64,000 nucleotides of DNA from Bacillus kexueae (GCF_022809095.1 NZ_JALAZE010000001.1:124001-188000); one strand, 5' to 3'; shown: positions 1 through 8,241, counted from the stretch's first letter. Numbers and translations are program-made. The notes: generated by a model from the letters alone, not told the origin.

Positions 1-797
1 CCACTAATTAAATCTTTTAATTGCTCATATTTTCCGCCTGAACCTTCAACATCTATAATTTTATCCGTCCACTCTGTGTGAAGTGCTCTTGCCGGTGCTC
101 CGATGGAACGCTTAATGACAATCGTATCTGTTTCCGACAAATTCACAAGCGTTTCTTTATAAATAGGATGCGCATGTGTACACTCTTTTGTAGCAATAAA
201 TCGGGTCCCCATTTCAACCCCCTCTGCTCCAAGTGCAAACGCCGCCATTAAACCTCGTCCATCTCCAATCCCCCCAGAGGCAATGACCGGGATCGAGACA
301 GCATCTACGACTTGTGGAACTAATACAAACGTTCCGACATCATCCTTTCCTAAATGCCCGCCGCCTTCCTGCCCAACAACCATAACTGCATCTGCACCTA
401 ACTCTTCTGCTTTTACAGCTTGACGTTTTGAAGCGACAAGCACGAGTTTCTTTACTTTTACATTTTTCAATTGTTCAAATAAGGGCGCAGGATTCCCGCC
501 CGTTACCGAAATTACCGGAACCTCCTCTTCGATCGCTACTTCCACCATATGTTGAAATGGACGACCATGTTGGCCTATAGCAAAATTTACTCCAAACGGA
601 TTTTCTGTTTTGTCACGAACTTTTCGTATTTCTTCCCTTAACTTATCGGGGGATTCGAGAGACATAGCGGTAATTTGACCAAGCCCGCCAGCATTGCTTA
701 CTGCGGCTGCAAGGTCTGAATAAGCTAAGTACGCCAAGCCTCCTTGGATGATTGGATAGCGTATGTTCAATAGTTCTGACACCCTCGTTTTCCACAT
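1..797 (-). CDS. Nitronate monooxygenase-like FMN enzyme, 3' part outside window
   Basis: The open frame reads leftward from an ATG at 797, with GGGAGAGG just upstream, and leaves the window without a stop, so about 265 N-terminal residues are visible. The start (RVSELLNIRYPIIQGG), an AVSNAGGLG segment, VTGGNP near residue 100 and GADAVMVVGQEGGGH in the middle are typical of the TIM-barrel, FMN-dependent nitronate monooxygenase / 2-nitropropane dioxygenase family. FabK-type enoyl-ACP reductases share the same fold and motifs, so the reaction is not certain. A family protein is usually about 315-360 residues, so roughly the last quarter is missing. It is divergent from the speA decarboxylase gene, with about 170 bp between them. 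Confidence 0.85.
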   Translation of the reverse strand, partial: MWKTRVSELLNIRYPIIQGGLAYLAYSDLAAAVSNAGGLGQITAMSLESPDKLREEIRKVRDKTENPFGVNFAIGQHGRPFQHMVEVAIEEEVPVISVTGGNPAPLFEQLKNVKVKKLVLVASKRQAVKAEELGADAVMVVGQEGGGHLGKDDVGTFVLVPQVVDAVSIPVIASGGIGDGRGLMAAFALGAEGVEMGTRFIATKECTHAHPIYKETLVNLSETDTIVIKRSIGAPARALHTEWTDKIIDVEGSGGKYEQLKDLIS

Positions 798-876
798 TCA
801 TTTCCTCTCCCTTCTAAAACCATTATTCTTAATTTTAAGAACTGATTCCTGCTAAATTTTCATGAAAAAAATTTTC

Positions 877-905
877 TTTGCAAACAATAGTGAAAGTGCT
901 ATAAT
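877..905 (+). promoter_or_regulatory. Sigma-A promoter for speA
   Basis: TTTGCA at 877-882 and TATAAT at 900-905 are separated by 17 bp, and the -10 carries the extended TGC lead-in. Transcription would start near 911, giving a leader of about 57 nt before the TTG start of the decarboxylase gene. Confidence 0.6.
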
Positions 906-967
906 TCATTTGTTTTATGTCATGTTATTGACGATTTATTTTTGAACAATAAAGGTGGGAAAACGAA

Positions 968-2440
968 TTGTCTCAATATGAAACACCGTTATTTACGGGT
1001 TTATTAAACCATGTGAAAAAGAATCCGATTCAATTTCATATACCTGGACATAAAAAAGGGGCAGGTACCGCTCCAGAATTTCGTGAGTTTATCGGACATA
1101 ACGCCCTATCGATTGACCAAATTAACATTGGACCGTTAGATGATTTACATTCGCCTCATGGCATTATTAAGGAAGCGCAGGAATTAGCTGCACAAGCGTT
1201 CGGCGCTGATTACACATTTTTCTCAGTACAAGGAACGAGCGGAGCCATCATGACAATGGTCATGACTGTCTGTGGACCTGGAGACAAAATTATCGTTCCT
1301 CGAAATGTTCACAAATCGGTAATGTCTGCCATCGTATTCTCAGGTGCTATCCCAGTCTTTATTCACCCTGAAGTAGATAAAGAATTAGGGATTTCGCACG
1401 GGATAACAATTGATTCTGTCAAGAAAGCGCTAGAGCAAAACCCAGATGCAAAAGGACTGCTCGTCATCAATCCGACGTATTTCGGTGTTTCAGCCGATTT
1501 AAAAGTCATTGTAGAACTTGCTCATTCATATGGAGTACCAGTTCTTGTTGATGAAGCTCATGGTGTTCATATTCATTTCCATGAAGATCTCCCTTTATCC
1601 GCCATGCAAGCAGGGGCAGATATGGCTGCTACAAGCGTGCATAAATTGGGCGGTTCAATGACGCAAAGTTCCATCTTAAATGTCAAAGAGGGATTGGTTT
1701 CAGCACAGCGCGTCCAAACCATTTTAAGTATGTTGACGACGACATCGACTTCCTACTTGCTACTCGCATCTTTAGATACGGCACGTAAACAACTAGCTAC
1801 TGTCGGACATGAATTAATTGGTCACGCCATTTCATTAGCTAACAAAACGAGAAAGGCTATTAACGAAATCGATGGATTATATTGTGTCGGAGAGGAAATC
1901 GTCGGATCAAAAGCAGCTTACGATTACGATCCAACAAAATTGATTATTTCAGTAAAAGGTTTAGGCATTTCCGGATATGACGTTGAATTATGGTTGCGTG
2001 AGCACTTCCAAATTGAAGTGGAGCTTTCGGATTTATACAACATTTTATGTATTATTACACCGGGTGATACAGAGGAAGAAACATCAACGCTAGTTGAGGC
2101 ACTTACTAAGCTAGCGGCTGAGTGTGAGAAACGAAATGAAAACACAGTTCAGCCAGCTGTATTATTGCCAGATATCCCTGTATTGGCACTGACACCACGT
2201 GATGCTTTTTATGCGGAGACAGAGGTCGTTCCGTTTAATGAGTCAGCAGGACGCATTATCGCTGAATTTATCATGGTCTATCCTCCAGGCATTCCAATTT
2301 TTATTCCTGGAGAAATTATTACAGAAGACAATTTAACTTATATTAAGAAGAATTTAGAAGCAGGTTTACCGGTACAAGGACCTGAAGATCCGACACTCCA
2401 ATATTTACGTGTTATTAAAGAACATAAAGCAATCAAATAA
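968..2440 (+). CDS. speA: PLP-dependent arginine/lysine/ornithine decarboxylase SpeA
   Basis: A 490-residue fold-type I decarboxylase of the Orn/Lys/Arg class, matching the length of Bacillus SpeA, which makes agmatine from arginine for polyamine synthesis. The N-terminal PGHKKG motif (residues 26-31), the DEAHG segment near 195-199 and the SVHKLGGS motif with the PLP-binding lysine at 226 are all present. The C-terminal PPGIPIFIPGE segment is also typical. The start is TTG, chosen because AAAGGTGGG lies 7 bases upstream. The preferred substrate (arginine or lysine) cannot be read from the sequence; its place next to SR1 and the pdh operon favours speA. Confidence 0.92.
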   Translation: MSQYETPLFTGLLNHVKKNPIQFHIPGHKKGAGTAPEFREFIGHNALSIDQINIGPLDDLHSPHGIIKEAQELAAQAFGADYTFFSVQGTSGAIMTMVMTVCGPGDKIIVPRNVHKSVMSAIVFSGAIPVFIHPEVDKELGISHGITIDSVKKALEQNPDAKGLLVINPTYFGVSADLKVIVELAHSYGVPVLVDEAHGVHIHFHEDLPLSAMQAGADMAATSVHKLGGSMTQSSILNVKEGLVSAQRVQTILSMLTTTSTSYLLLASLDTARKQLATVGHELIGHAISLANKTRKAINEIDGLYCVGEEIVGSKAAYDYDPTKLIISVKGLGISGYDVELWLREHFQIEVELSDLYNILCIITPGDTEEETSTLVEALTKLAAECEKRNENTVQPAVLLPDIPVLALTPRDAFYAETEVVPFNESAGRIIAEFIMVYPPGIPIFIPGEIITEDNLTYIKKNLEAGLPVQGPEDPTLQYLRVIKEHKAIK

Positions 2441-2468
2441 TGCATTTGACTTTAAAATTGGTACATTA

Positions 2469-2500
2469 GGGGCTGTACAAAAAAGTACGGCCCCTTTTTA
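2469..2500 (+). terminator. Rho-independent terminator of speA
   Basis: GGGGCTGTAC pairs with GTACGGCCCC across a six-A loop and is followed by TTTTTA, 28 bp after the stop codon. Confidence 0.85.
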
Positions 2501-2604
2501 GTTGTTTTCTTATCAATTGTTGGGCATTAAACCATTTTTCCGTTCCAGACTTATGATTTTCTCAGAGGCCTCGATCTTTCTCTAGAATGGCTACATGAAA
2601 TTAA

Positions 2605-2636
2605 AACGGCAGCTGATTTTCAGCTGCCGTTTTTTC
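2605..2636 (-). terminator. Terminator of SR1, probably bidirectional
   Basis: ACGGCAGCTG and CAGCTGCCGT form a near-perfect stem around a short loop. A T-run follows on the plus strand and a weaker TTTTAATTT on the minus strand, so it can end SR1 and also back up the speA terminator. Confidence 0.75.
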
Positions 2637-2711
2637 GAGGCTAATGCCCCATTCCCCTTTTAATTTATATAATACCCCTTGTTATTTCCCATCCCGAAAA
2701 ATTCATAGAAA

Positions 2712-2840
2712 TTACTTTTCTTCTAAAGACATATCATTTTTATCGTCGCAATGATTGCAAGTTCCATATAAAGTAGTTACTTTTTCATCTTCAAAAATAT
2801 CAATTGTGTGATTACATGTTTGACATACGATTGTTCCCAT
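2712..2840 (-). CDS. sr1P: SR1P, GapA-binding peptide encoded by SR1
   Basis: A 42-residue peptide starting MGTIVCQTC and containing FEDEKVTTLYGTC. Two CxxC-like pairs (C6/C9 and C28/C31) suggest a zinc-ribbon-like fold. The start at 2838-2840 is chosen because AAGGGGAATGGA stands at the right distance; an in-frame ATG two codons upstream lies too close to the Shine-Dalgarno. In B. subtilis the SR1P peptide binds glyceraldehyde-3-phosphate dehydrogenase GapA and promotes its interaction with RNase J1, whose gene also lies in this window. The peptide is too short for ordinary ORF cut-offs. Confidence 0.85.
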   Translation of the reverse strand: MGTIVCQTCNHTIDIFEDEKVTTLYGTCNHCDDKNDMSLEEK

Positions 2841-2901
2841 TTCCATTCCCCTTTTCTGTGGAATTTTAAAAATGAAAGCGGTTAATGTTTTTGTTAATTT
2901 A

Positions 2902-2930
2902 ATAATAATATGTCACATTAATTCCGTCAA
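2902..2930 (-). promoter_or_regulatory. Sigma-A promoter of SR1
   Basis: On the minus strand TTGACG (2930-2925) and TATTAT (2907-2902) are exactly 17 bp apart, close to consensus. Confidence 0.75.
2907..2917 (-). promoter_or_regulatory. CcpN operator 1 at the SR1 promoter
   Basis: Minus-strand TGTGACATATT fits the CcpN recognition pattern TRTGHYATAYW at every position. It lies in the spacer and touches the -10 box, where a bound repressor would hold or block RNA polymerase. Confidence 0.7.
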
Positions 2931-2938
2931 GCCTAAAT

Positions 2939-2949
2939 TGTATGTCACA
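2939..2949 (-). promoter_or_regulatory. CcpN operator 2 upstream of SR1
   Basis: Minus-strand TGTGACATACA again fits TRTGHYATAYW fully, in the same orientation as operator 1 and 32 bp upstream of it, just beyond the -35 box. Two CcpN sites per promoter are known at B. subtilis sr1, gapB and pckA. Confidence 0.7.
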
Positions 2950-3106
2950 ATTAAATTATTTTGATGGTATCGATACCTTGTTGTTTGTTGTTTATGTGGA
3001 ACACTTAACATCGTGCTTTAGAACCGTGCTTCTTCAACCCATAGATTCAAATCACTTCATTCCACAAAATAAAAACTCCCCTATTTAGATAATAGCTATG
3101 TATTTT

Positions 3107-3295
3107 TTAGACTGTTTTCGTATAGATTGTTACTTTATCAATCATTTTTAAAATGAATTCTGAACATAGTGCTACGGACACATGCTTTCCTCTACATCCC
3201 GCGAGTCAAGTCGCTCCATTTCGAAGGGAGAAAAACGATTTTCAACAATATATTTTATATACACGAAAACCAACTATCCTTTAGAAAGAGCCTTA
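3107..3295. repeat. Family A interspersed repeat, copy 1 (MITE-like)
   Basis: Starts with ACTGTTTTCGTATAGATTGTT and ends with a partly complementary CTTTAGAAAGAGCCTT, with a GCTACGGACACATGC core between. The same ends and core recur near 20.9, 54.0 and 58.4 kb. No reading frame inside is convincing. The gap from 2960 to 3317 otherwise holds nothing I can name. Confidence 0.55.
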
Positions 3296-3317
3296 TTATT
3301 CATTTAATTTTCGACAT

Positions 3318-3354
3318 AAAAATAAAAAGAGACCGATTTTAAACACGGTCTCTT
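3318..3354 (-). terminator. Terminator downstream of the DUF3055-like gene
   Basis: AGAGACCG and CGGTCTCT form the stem; the minus strand continues with TTTTTATTTTT. The 165 bp between it and the stop codon at 3522 is GC-richer filler containing a possible degenerate family C fragment (minus-strand GGCCGCGGAAAG). Confidence 0.75.
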
Positions 3355-3521
3355 ACGATTATTTATTTGAAGCAAATTTAAAGTGAGTTCTCTTATAGGT
3401 TCTTATACAAATAGTCACGAAGGGTGGACTCTTTCCGCGGCCACGACACGACCTCGTTACTGCCTCTATCGCTACACGAACGACTATTGGGAAGTGCCGT
3501 CCTTTCGGTTCAAGAATTCCA

Positions 3522-3815
3522 TTATTCGTATTGAGTTTCAAAAGGAATCATTGGGAATGCGTCTGTTAAGAAAGATGCCAATTCAGAAGCGTTTGTTTTG
3601 GAAGGAAGATTAAATAGTTTTTGGAGATGTTCGAGATCTTCTAAGTCTTTTAAATCAAGAAGCGTAGAACGTCCTGTCTGCATGCAAATAACAAGTGGCT
3701 TTCCGAAAAATAGGTGCGTATAGACAACACCGAAATCATACCTTGCTTCATCCGTCATAAAACCAATGAATCGAACATTTACACGTTCTGTTTCATCATA
3801 AAATTTTTCAACCAA
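3522..3815 (-). CDS. Small conserved protein, resembles the DUF3055 / SAV0927 family
   Basis: A 97-residue soluble protein. The segment VGFMTDEARYDFG-like, then VYTHLFFGKPLVICMQTGRST, is what I associate with the Firmicutes DUF3055 (SAV0927-like) family of unknown function; this is recognition from memory. The frame could open at a GTG at 3839, but a strong AAAGGAGGAGG lies inside that extension and points to the TTG at 3815, which I use. It is a single-gene unit ending at the terminator near 3320. Confidence 0.6.
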   Translation of the reverse strand: MVEKFYDETERVNVRFIGFMTDEARYDFGVVYTHLFFGKPLVICMQTGRSTLLDLKDLEDLEHLQKLFNLPSKTNASELASFLTDAFPMIPFETQYE

Positions 3816-3948
3816 CGTACCCTCCTCCTTTCCGAGCACTTTCTTCTATTATATTAAATAGTGTGCATTTTTTCAAATTTTCTGCATTTTAGTTGGCACA
3901 TTATCTCTATACCCCTTACAATAGAATTATCTATAGATTCATGTAGAT

Positions 3949-4098
3949 AAAGGCTGTTTTCAATTAATTGAATTTGTTATGAAGGGAAGGGCCAGCCAAT
4001 CGAGTTTCACCTCCACATTCCTAGTAGTTGCTCCCGAAGAAGCGTTGCCTCTAGATTTCCGTATTTCATCCATCACAATGTTTACGAAACAGCCTTAA
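3949..4098. repeat. Family A-type inverted-repeat element, copy 2
   Basis: The left end reads AAGGCTGTTTTC and the right end GAAACAGCCTT, its complement, about 150 bp apart. The interior does not resemble other copies closely and has no gene. It fills the gap between the genes ending or starting at 3815 and 4137. Confidence 0.55.
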
Positions 4099-4136
4099 TT
4101 AAAAATGGAATTGTTGAGAAAAGGTGGGGATTATTA

Positions 4137-4508
4137 TTGGTTCAAGAAGCAAGAATTTTTATTCCGATGAATGATGAAAAAGTATCACTAGCAGATGTAA
4201 TAGAACTCTTTACGTATTATCAAGAAATTACACGTAAAACGGGAGAACAGTTGAATTTTGCCTATGAAAAAAACGCATTCCCCTATGAAATTAAAAATGT
4301 CGACAACCGATACCTAATTTTATCTTCCACTTTAGACCTTTATCACAAAATTTACGTAGGCTTCGAAAACGACTCAACACTTTTATTTCGCCTCTCTCAG
4401 CGATCAACACACGGGGACAAAGCAAAAGCTGTTGAATTTTGTAAGTTTTTTGCAAAAAAATTAAAAGCTAGACTTCAGCTTTTTAACGGAAGAACGATGT
4501 ATTTTTGA
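4137..4508 (+). CDS. Small conserved protein, resembles DUF1885
   Basis: A 123-residue protein beginning VQEARIFIPMND and ending with CKFFAKKLKARLQLFNGRTMYF-type sequence. The pattern YYQEITxKTGEQL near residues 28-40 and THGDKAKAVEFCKFFAKKLK near 90-110 recalls the DUF1885 family known from a Geobacillus crystal structure; function unknown. The TTG start is supported by AAAGGTGGGG seven bases upstream. No partner gene is evident. Confidence 0.55.
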   Translation: MVQEARIFIPMNDEKVSLADVIELFTYYQEITRKTGEQLNFAYEKNAFPYEIKNVDNRYLILSSTLDLYHKIYVGFENDSTLLFRLSQRSTHGDKAKAVEFCKFFAKKLKARLQLFNGRTMYF

Positions 4509-4590
4509 CACCCATTCGTTGAATACTGTTCTTATCTGCTCATTCCTGTTAAAATGATGATTGTCCGACAAAGAGAAGGAGGATATCATC

Positions 4591-4926
4591 ATGAAAAAGA
4601 AATCAGTGTTTTTTTTATTCATCATTAGTGGTGTTTTCACGTTGTTAACACCATTTATGTTTAAGACACAATTTATGAGTCCACCAGTACATAAGGAAGC
4701 CTACTTTGGCGCACCAATACCATTTTTCTATTCACCGTTTGATTTTCCACAAGATCAAGGACAATACCCTTTAGTCGTTCCGTTTGAATTAAGCGAAGCA
4801 ACATTTTCATTTGTTCCATTTTTATTTTCATTTTTAAGTTTCTTTCTTTTTTTTCTAGCTCTTTATTATATCATTGCCCGTTTCTTCCGATTCGGTGGTT
4901 ATATTCAAAAAAAATCAAATGAATAG
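4591..4926 (+). CDS. Small membrane protein of unknown function
   Basis: A 111-residue protein with an N-terminal hydrophobic helix (about residues 6-25), a central Pro/Phe/Tyr-rich stretch and a very Phe-rich helix near residues 70-98, ending in a basic tail. The ATG at 4591 is taken because AGAAGGAGG precedes it; an upstream TTG at 4561 would place that site inside the gene. I do not recognise a family. The N-terminal half between helices is probably outside the cell. Confidence 0.6.
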   Translation: MKKKSVFFLFIISGVFTLLTPFMFKTQFMSPPVHKEAYFGAPIPFFYSPFDFPQDQGQYPLVVPFELSEATFSFVPFLFSFLSFFLFFLALYYIIARFFRFGGYIQKKSNE

Positions 4927-4958
4927 GGGACGTTTATCCCCTATTCGTTTCTCATCAG

Positions 4959-5762
4959 TCATTCATTTGTGATTTGGCGCGGATCAGCAAACTCATATCC
5001 TTTTTCTCTCAACCCGTTCACAATATCTGTTAACGCCTCATAGGACCACTTTCTATCATGCATAAGTAATATTGCTCCATCCCTCAATAATGGAGTATTG
5101 ACCATAATTTCCGCAATTCTCTCTTTCGTCATGTATTCCTTTTCCCAATCGTAACCGTAAGTCCAATTCATTGTGATCATACCTTCTGATTGAGCTGTAT
5201 TTATACTTGTTTCGGTATTCACGCCAAATGGAGCTCGGAAAAATTTAGGTTTTTCTCCCGTTAATTCAACAATTGTATCATTTAAAGTAACGATTTGATT
5301 CACTTGCTGGTTCTCCGGTAACTTCCGCAAATTTTCATGCCCTACTGTATGGTTTCCAACGACAAAGCCAAGGTCGACTATTTTTCGCAATACTTCCTTT
5401 TCTTCCTCTTCATCAAGAAAATGGCCGTTTACGAAAAAAATGGCTGGTACATTCAATTCGTGTAAAACGTTTGCCATTTCTAACGCATATTGGTCAGGTG
5501 CATCATCTATCGTTAATAATACATATTTCCCTTGATCTTCTGACGATTTTTTCTTCAAGGTCCACGTACTTTGATCAACGGTAAAAGAAGCTTCTTTTTT
5601 TGGTTTGACGATTTCTTTTTCAGTTAATTCTTTTTCCTTCATATCTGGCATCGATTCCTCGATATGAATCGTTTCATCTATTGGTGGTTCAGGTTCTTCT
5701 TTTGCATTGTTTTGACAGGCAACGAGCGACAATGTGAGTAAAAAGATGAGAAGTAACCTCAA
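4959..5762 (-). CDS. Polysaccharide deacetylase (NodB fold) lipoprotein
   Basis: A 267-residue lipoprotein with a signal peptide and lipobox LVAC (Cys16), an acidic linker to about residue 55 and a NodB-homology domain. The catalytic motifs are in order: TIDDAP (metal-binding Asp86/87), GNHTVGH (His138 and His142), FRAPFG (Arg176), NWTYGYDW, and LLMHD (His235). It should act outside the membrane, removing acetyl groups from peptidoglycan or another N-acetylated polymer. The TTG start at 5762 lies 6 bases after GGAGGTG; the frame extends to a TTG at 5777 that lacks its own site. It is divergent from the betaine transporter gene. Confidence 0.85.
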   Translation of the reverse strand: MRLLLIFLLTLSLVACQNNAKEEPEPPIDETIHIEESMPDMKEKELTEKEIVKPKKEASFTVDQSTWTLKKKSSEDQGKYVLLTIDDAPDQYALEMANVLHELNVPAIFFVNGHFLDEEEEKEVLRKIVDLGFVVGNHTVGHENLRKLPENQQVNQIVTLNDTIVELTGEKPKFFRAPFGVNTETSINTAQSEGMITMNWTYGYDWEKEYMTKERIAEIMVNTPLLRDGAILLMHDRKWSYEALTDIVNGLREKGYEFADPRQITNE

Positions 5763-5813
5763 TCCAATCACCTCCAAATTTTCCTTAATTTATTGTTATA
5801 TAGGATTTTCCCT

Positions 5814-5842
5814 TCACGATTATACAGATAAATGTTACACTA
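5814..5842 (+). promoter_or_regulatory. Possible promoter of the opuD-like gene
   Basis: TTCACG (5814-5819) and TACACT (5837-5842) are 17 bp apart, about 40 bp before the start codon. Both boxes are imperfect, as at many osmotically induced promoters. Confidence 0.35.
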
Positions 5843-5883
5843 TAGGACGTGGACTACGCCTGTATCATATAGGAGGTTATACT

Positions 5884-7431
5884 ATGAGAAACAGGTTTAC
5901 GCCCGTGTTTATTTTTTCTGTCATCGTTGCAGGACTATTTATCATTTGGGGGTCGATTCCTAAATCTTTGCTCCCCAATTGGAATTTAGATAACGTAACG
6001 TTACAGATTCACGGGTTTATTATCCAAAAATTTGGCTGGTTTTATTTATTAGCCGCAACATCATTTTTAATGTTCTCCATCGGTCTTATCTTCACAAAGT
6101 ACGGATCGATAAAATTAGGACCAGAAGACTCCGAACCAGAATATCCCTTTCTAACATGGTTCGCCATGCTGTTTAGTGCGGGGATGGGAATTGGACTAGT
6201 TTTCTGGGGCGTAGCCGAGCCAATGTACCATTATTCAGCACCACCTATTGGTGAAGGGTATACAGATGATTCTGCAAAATTAGCCCTTCGTTATGCATTC
6301 TTTCATTGGGGATTGCATCCTTGGGGAATATATGCTGTAATTGCGCTCGCATTAGCTTATTTTACATTTCGAAAAAATGAAAAAGGTGTAGTCAGTAGTA
6401 TTTTAAGACCATTATTTGGAGAGCGTATGAACGGAATACTTGGGATGCTCGTTGATTTTGTCGCCGTGTTTGCAACCGTATTTGGCGTTGCTACCTCACT
6501 TGGATTTGGAGCAATTCAAATTAGTGGTGGTGTATCCTTTTTATTCCCGAATGTATCAAATAACTTTATGACACAGATGGTTATCATCATCATTGTCACC
6601 TTCTTGTTCATGATTTCTGCCCAAACAGGATTGAACAAAGGGATTAAGTATTTAAGTAATTTAAATGTGATCTTTGCTATTTTATTATTAGTCTTTTTAC
6701 TCTTTGCTGGACCGACGAACTTTATTATGGATTTATTTACGACAACGTTAGGTTCATATTTGCAAAACTTGCCGTCCATGAGTTTTCGTATGACACCATT
6801 CAATACTGAAAATACATGGGTACAAGATTGGACCATTTTCTATTGGGCTTGGTGGATTGCATGGGCACCGTTTGTCGGAACATTTATTGCACGAGTATCA
6901 AAGGGACGTACTATTCGAGAATTTGTGATTGGTGTTCTCGCTGTTCCAACGCTGTTTGGTGCGTTATGGTTTTCAGTATTTGGTGGAGCTTCGATTTATT
7001 TAGAACATTTTCTAGACATTCCAATTTTACAACAAATGTCCGAAAATGGAATGGAAGTTGCCTTATTTAGCGTACTTGAAAACTACCCGCTCGCTCGTAT
7101 AACAGCTGGTTTAGCCATTTTATTAATCAGCACCTTCTTTATCACTTCAGCAGATTCAGCGACCTTTGTACTTGGAATGCAGACGACTAACGGAAGTTTA
7201 AACCCACCCCGTTCAATTAAATTTATTTGGGGAATTATCCAATCTGCTGCCGCTCTTATCCTCTTATATTCTGGAGGGTTACAAGCGTTGCAAAGAGCTT
7301 CGATTATTGCAGCATTGCCTTTTGTGGTGATCATGATTTTAATGGTCATATCATTAGCAAAATCATTAGGGCAAGAAAAGATTGTCCAATACAAAGTGGT
7401 TCAAAAGGAAGAAAAAGTGCGTTCGTCCTAA
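5884..7431 (+). CDS. opuD: BCCT-family glycine betaine transporter, OpuD-like
   Basis: A 515-residue, 12-helix sodium-coupled carrier for glycine betaine or a related osmoprotectant; B. subtilis OpuD has about 512 residues. Typical BCCT segments are GMGIGLVFWGVAEPM near residue 100, the tryptophan-rich WAWWIAWAPFVGTFIARVSKGRTIREF segment near 325-350 and the ITSADSATF motif near 420. The ATG at 5884 follows AGGAGG by 7 bases; a longer in-frame start at 5734 would overlap the divergent gene and is unlikely. OpuD rather than another BCCT member is inferred from length and overall similarity. Confidence 0.85.
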   Translation: MRNRFTPVFIFSVIVAGLFIIWGSIPKSLLPNWNLDNVTLQIHGFIIQKFGWFYLLAATSFLMFSIGLIFTKYGSIKLGPEDSEPEYPFLTWFAMLFSAGMGIGLVFWGVAEPMYHYSAPPIGEGYTDDSAKLALRYAFFHWGLHPWGIYAVIALALAYFTFRKNEKGVVSSILRPLFGERMNGILGMLVDFVAVFATVFGVATSLGFGAIQISGGVSFLFPNVSNNFMTQMVIIIIVTFLFMISAQTGLNKGIKYLSNLNVIFAILLLVFLLFAGPTNFIMDLFTTTLGSYLQNLPSMSFRMTPFNTENTWVQDWTIFYWAWWIAWAPFVGTFIARVSKGRTIREFVIGVLAVPTLFGALWFSVFGGASIYLEHFLDIPILQQMSENGMEVALFSVLENYPLARITAGLAILLISTFFITSADSATFVLGMQTTNGSLNPPRSIKFIWGIIQSAAALILLYSGGLQALQRASIIAALPFVVIMILMVISLAKSLGQEKIVQYKVVQKEEKVRSS

Positions 7432-7436
7432 ATAAT

Positions 7437-7475
7437 ACGAGCAGTTTCAATTAGAAGCTGCTCGTTTTATTTTTT
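7437..7475 (+). terminator. Terminator of the opuD-like gene
   Basis: ACGAGCAGTTTC and GAAGCTGCTCGT form a long stem followed by TTTTATTTTTTT. Confidence 0.85.
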
Positions 7476-7539
7476 TGGTATTTCTGTATGAATGGTCGAT
7501 TATTGGTCATTTAATGCTGAAATACTTATAGTGAATAGT

Positions 7540-7700
7540 AGTGACTCCTATAGGATGAGTACCACGTCCAGTCGAGCTAATGAGTTGTGGAAAGGTCCTC
7601 TGCTAAAAGCGGTCACGGACTGTGTCCAACGCAGAGGCCAACACATTCTGTGCAAAGTCGGAAACCGATCACCTTTCGCACGTAATAATATAACTCCAAA
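7540..7700. repeat. Degenerate family C repeat fragment
   Basis: Contains GACTCCTATAGGA and CTGTGCAAAGTCGG segments that echo the copy at 44.5-44.7 kb (GCGACTCCAGCGGAA, CTGTGCAAAGTTCGG). The rest of the 7476-7860 gap shows no gene; short ORFs in it have no ribosome binding site. Confidence 0.4.
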
Positions 7701-7872
7701 CAACTATCTTCTTTTTTAATTGATAAAGCTTATGCTTCAGGTTTCTAAATTATTTTTCATTTTTGTAACAAATAAATGACATTGATTGGAAACTCTCTTC
7801 CGTGTGATAAAATATCAGTAATCACTTTAGTCATAATGTCCTATCTAATATAGTAAAACGAGGTGGATGAGG

Positions 7873-8235
7873 TTGCGAATTGTAACCGTTTCCCTATTAA
7901 TGCTCCTTTTTGTCTCAGGGTGTCAAGCCAATACACAAACAGGGAATGAACAACAATTCAACGGTCGTCATATTCTTTTTTTTACTGATGTCAAAACGAT
8001 GAGTGAAGAAGCTGTTTATTACGATGCTCTCCTTCAGCTAAAGGCTGATTATCCAGATGAAATCGACAATATGGTCGTCATACAAGCTTCTCACAATACT
8101 GAAGAACCTTTTAATATTAATACGTACCCTTCTTTAGTCATCGTTGAAGATAACGCGATTGTCGTACATATTAAGGGAGAAATTGACTCAAAAGAAACCA
8201 TTATTACAGAAGTGCATAACGCGCTAAATCATTGA
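7873..8235 (+). CDS. Small lipoprotein with a thioredoxin-like fold lacking CxxC
   Basis: A 120-residue lipoprotein with signal peptide and lipobox VSGC. After the acylated Cys comes GRHILFFTDV, a helix-rich segment, MVVIQ, then NTYPSLVIVEDNAIVVHI. The order beta-alpha-beta-alpha-beta-beta with the cis-proline-like TYPS recalls thioredoxin-fold proteins, but there is no CxxC motif, so redox activity is unlikely. The TTG at 7873 is preferred to the ATG at 7867 because the AGGTGG site directly abuts the ATG. Function unknown. Confidence 0.65.
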   Translation: MRIVTVSLLMLLFVSGCQANTQTGNEQQFNGRHILFFTDVKTMSEEAVYYDALLQLKADYPDEIDNMVVIQASHNTEEPFNINTYPSLVIVEDNAIVVHIKGEIDSKETIITEVHNALNH

Positions 8236-8241
8236 TTCATA

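Larger units (their letters stand above)
2605..2895 (-). ncRNA. sr1: SR1-type dual-function regulatory RNA
   Basis: A transcript of about 290 nt can be drawn from a strong minus-strand promoter (-35 at 2925-2930, -10 at 2902-2907) to the hairpin at 2605-2636. It carries the SR1P reading frame. In B. subtilis SR1 lies between pdhD and speA, acts as a base-pairing RNA on ahrC mRNA and encodes SR1P; it is repressed by CcpN (and CcpA) on sugars. Here it sits just 3' of speA on the opposite strand. The 5' end is inferred from the promoter, and base-pairing activity is assumed by homology only. Confidence 0.75.

Noticed and set aside
2873-2886. Possible cre site (TGAAAGCGGTTAAT) in the SR1 leader
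   Set aside because: Only 12 of 14 positions fit TGWAANCGNTNWCA and the essential CA end is missing, so CcpA control is not claimed.
3359-3613. Two overlapping frames of 60 and 76 codons on opposite strands
   Set aside because: They lie in repeat-like GC-richer filler, one overlaps the DUF3055-like gene, and neither has a ribosome binding site.
5734-5883. 50-residue N-terminal extension of the OpuD-like transporter
   Set aside because: A strong ribosome site stands before the ATG at 5884, the family starts there, and the extension would overlap the divergent gene.
7492-7719. 75-codon plus-strand frame
   Set aside because: Falls wholly in the family C fragment; no ribosome site and no protein-like composition.
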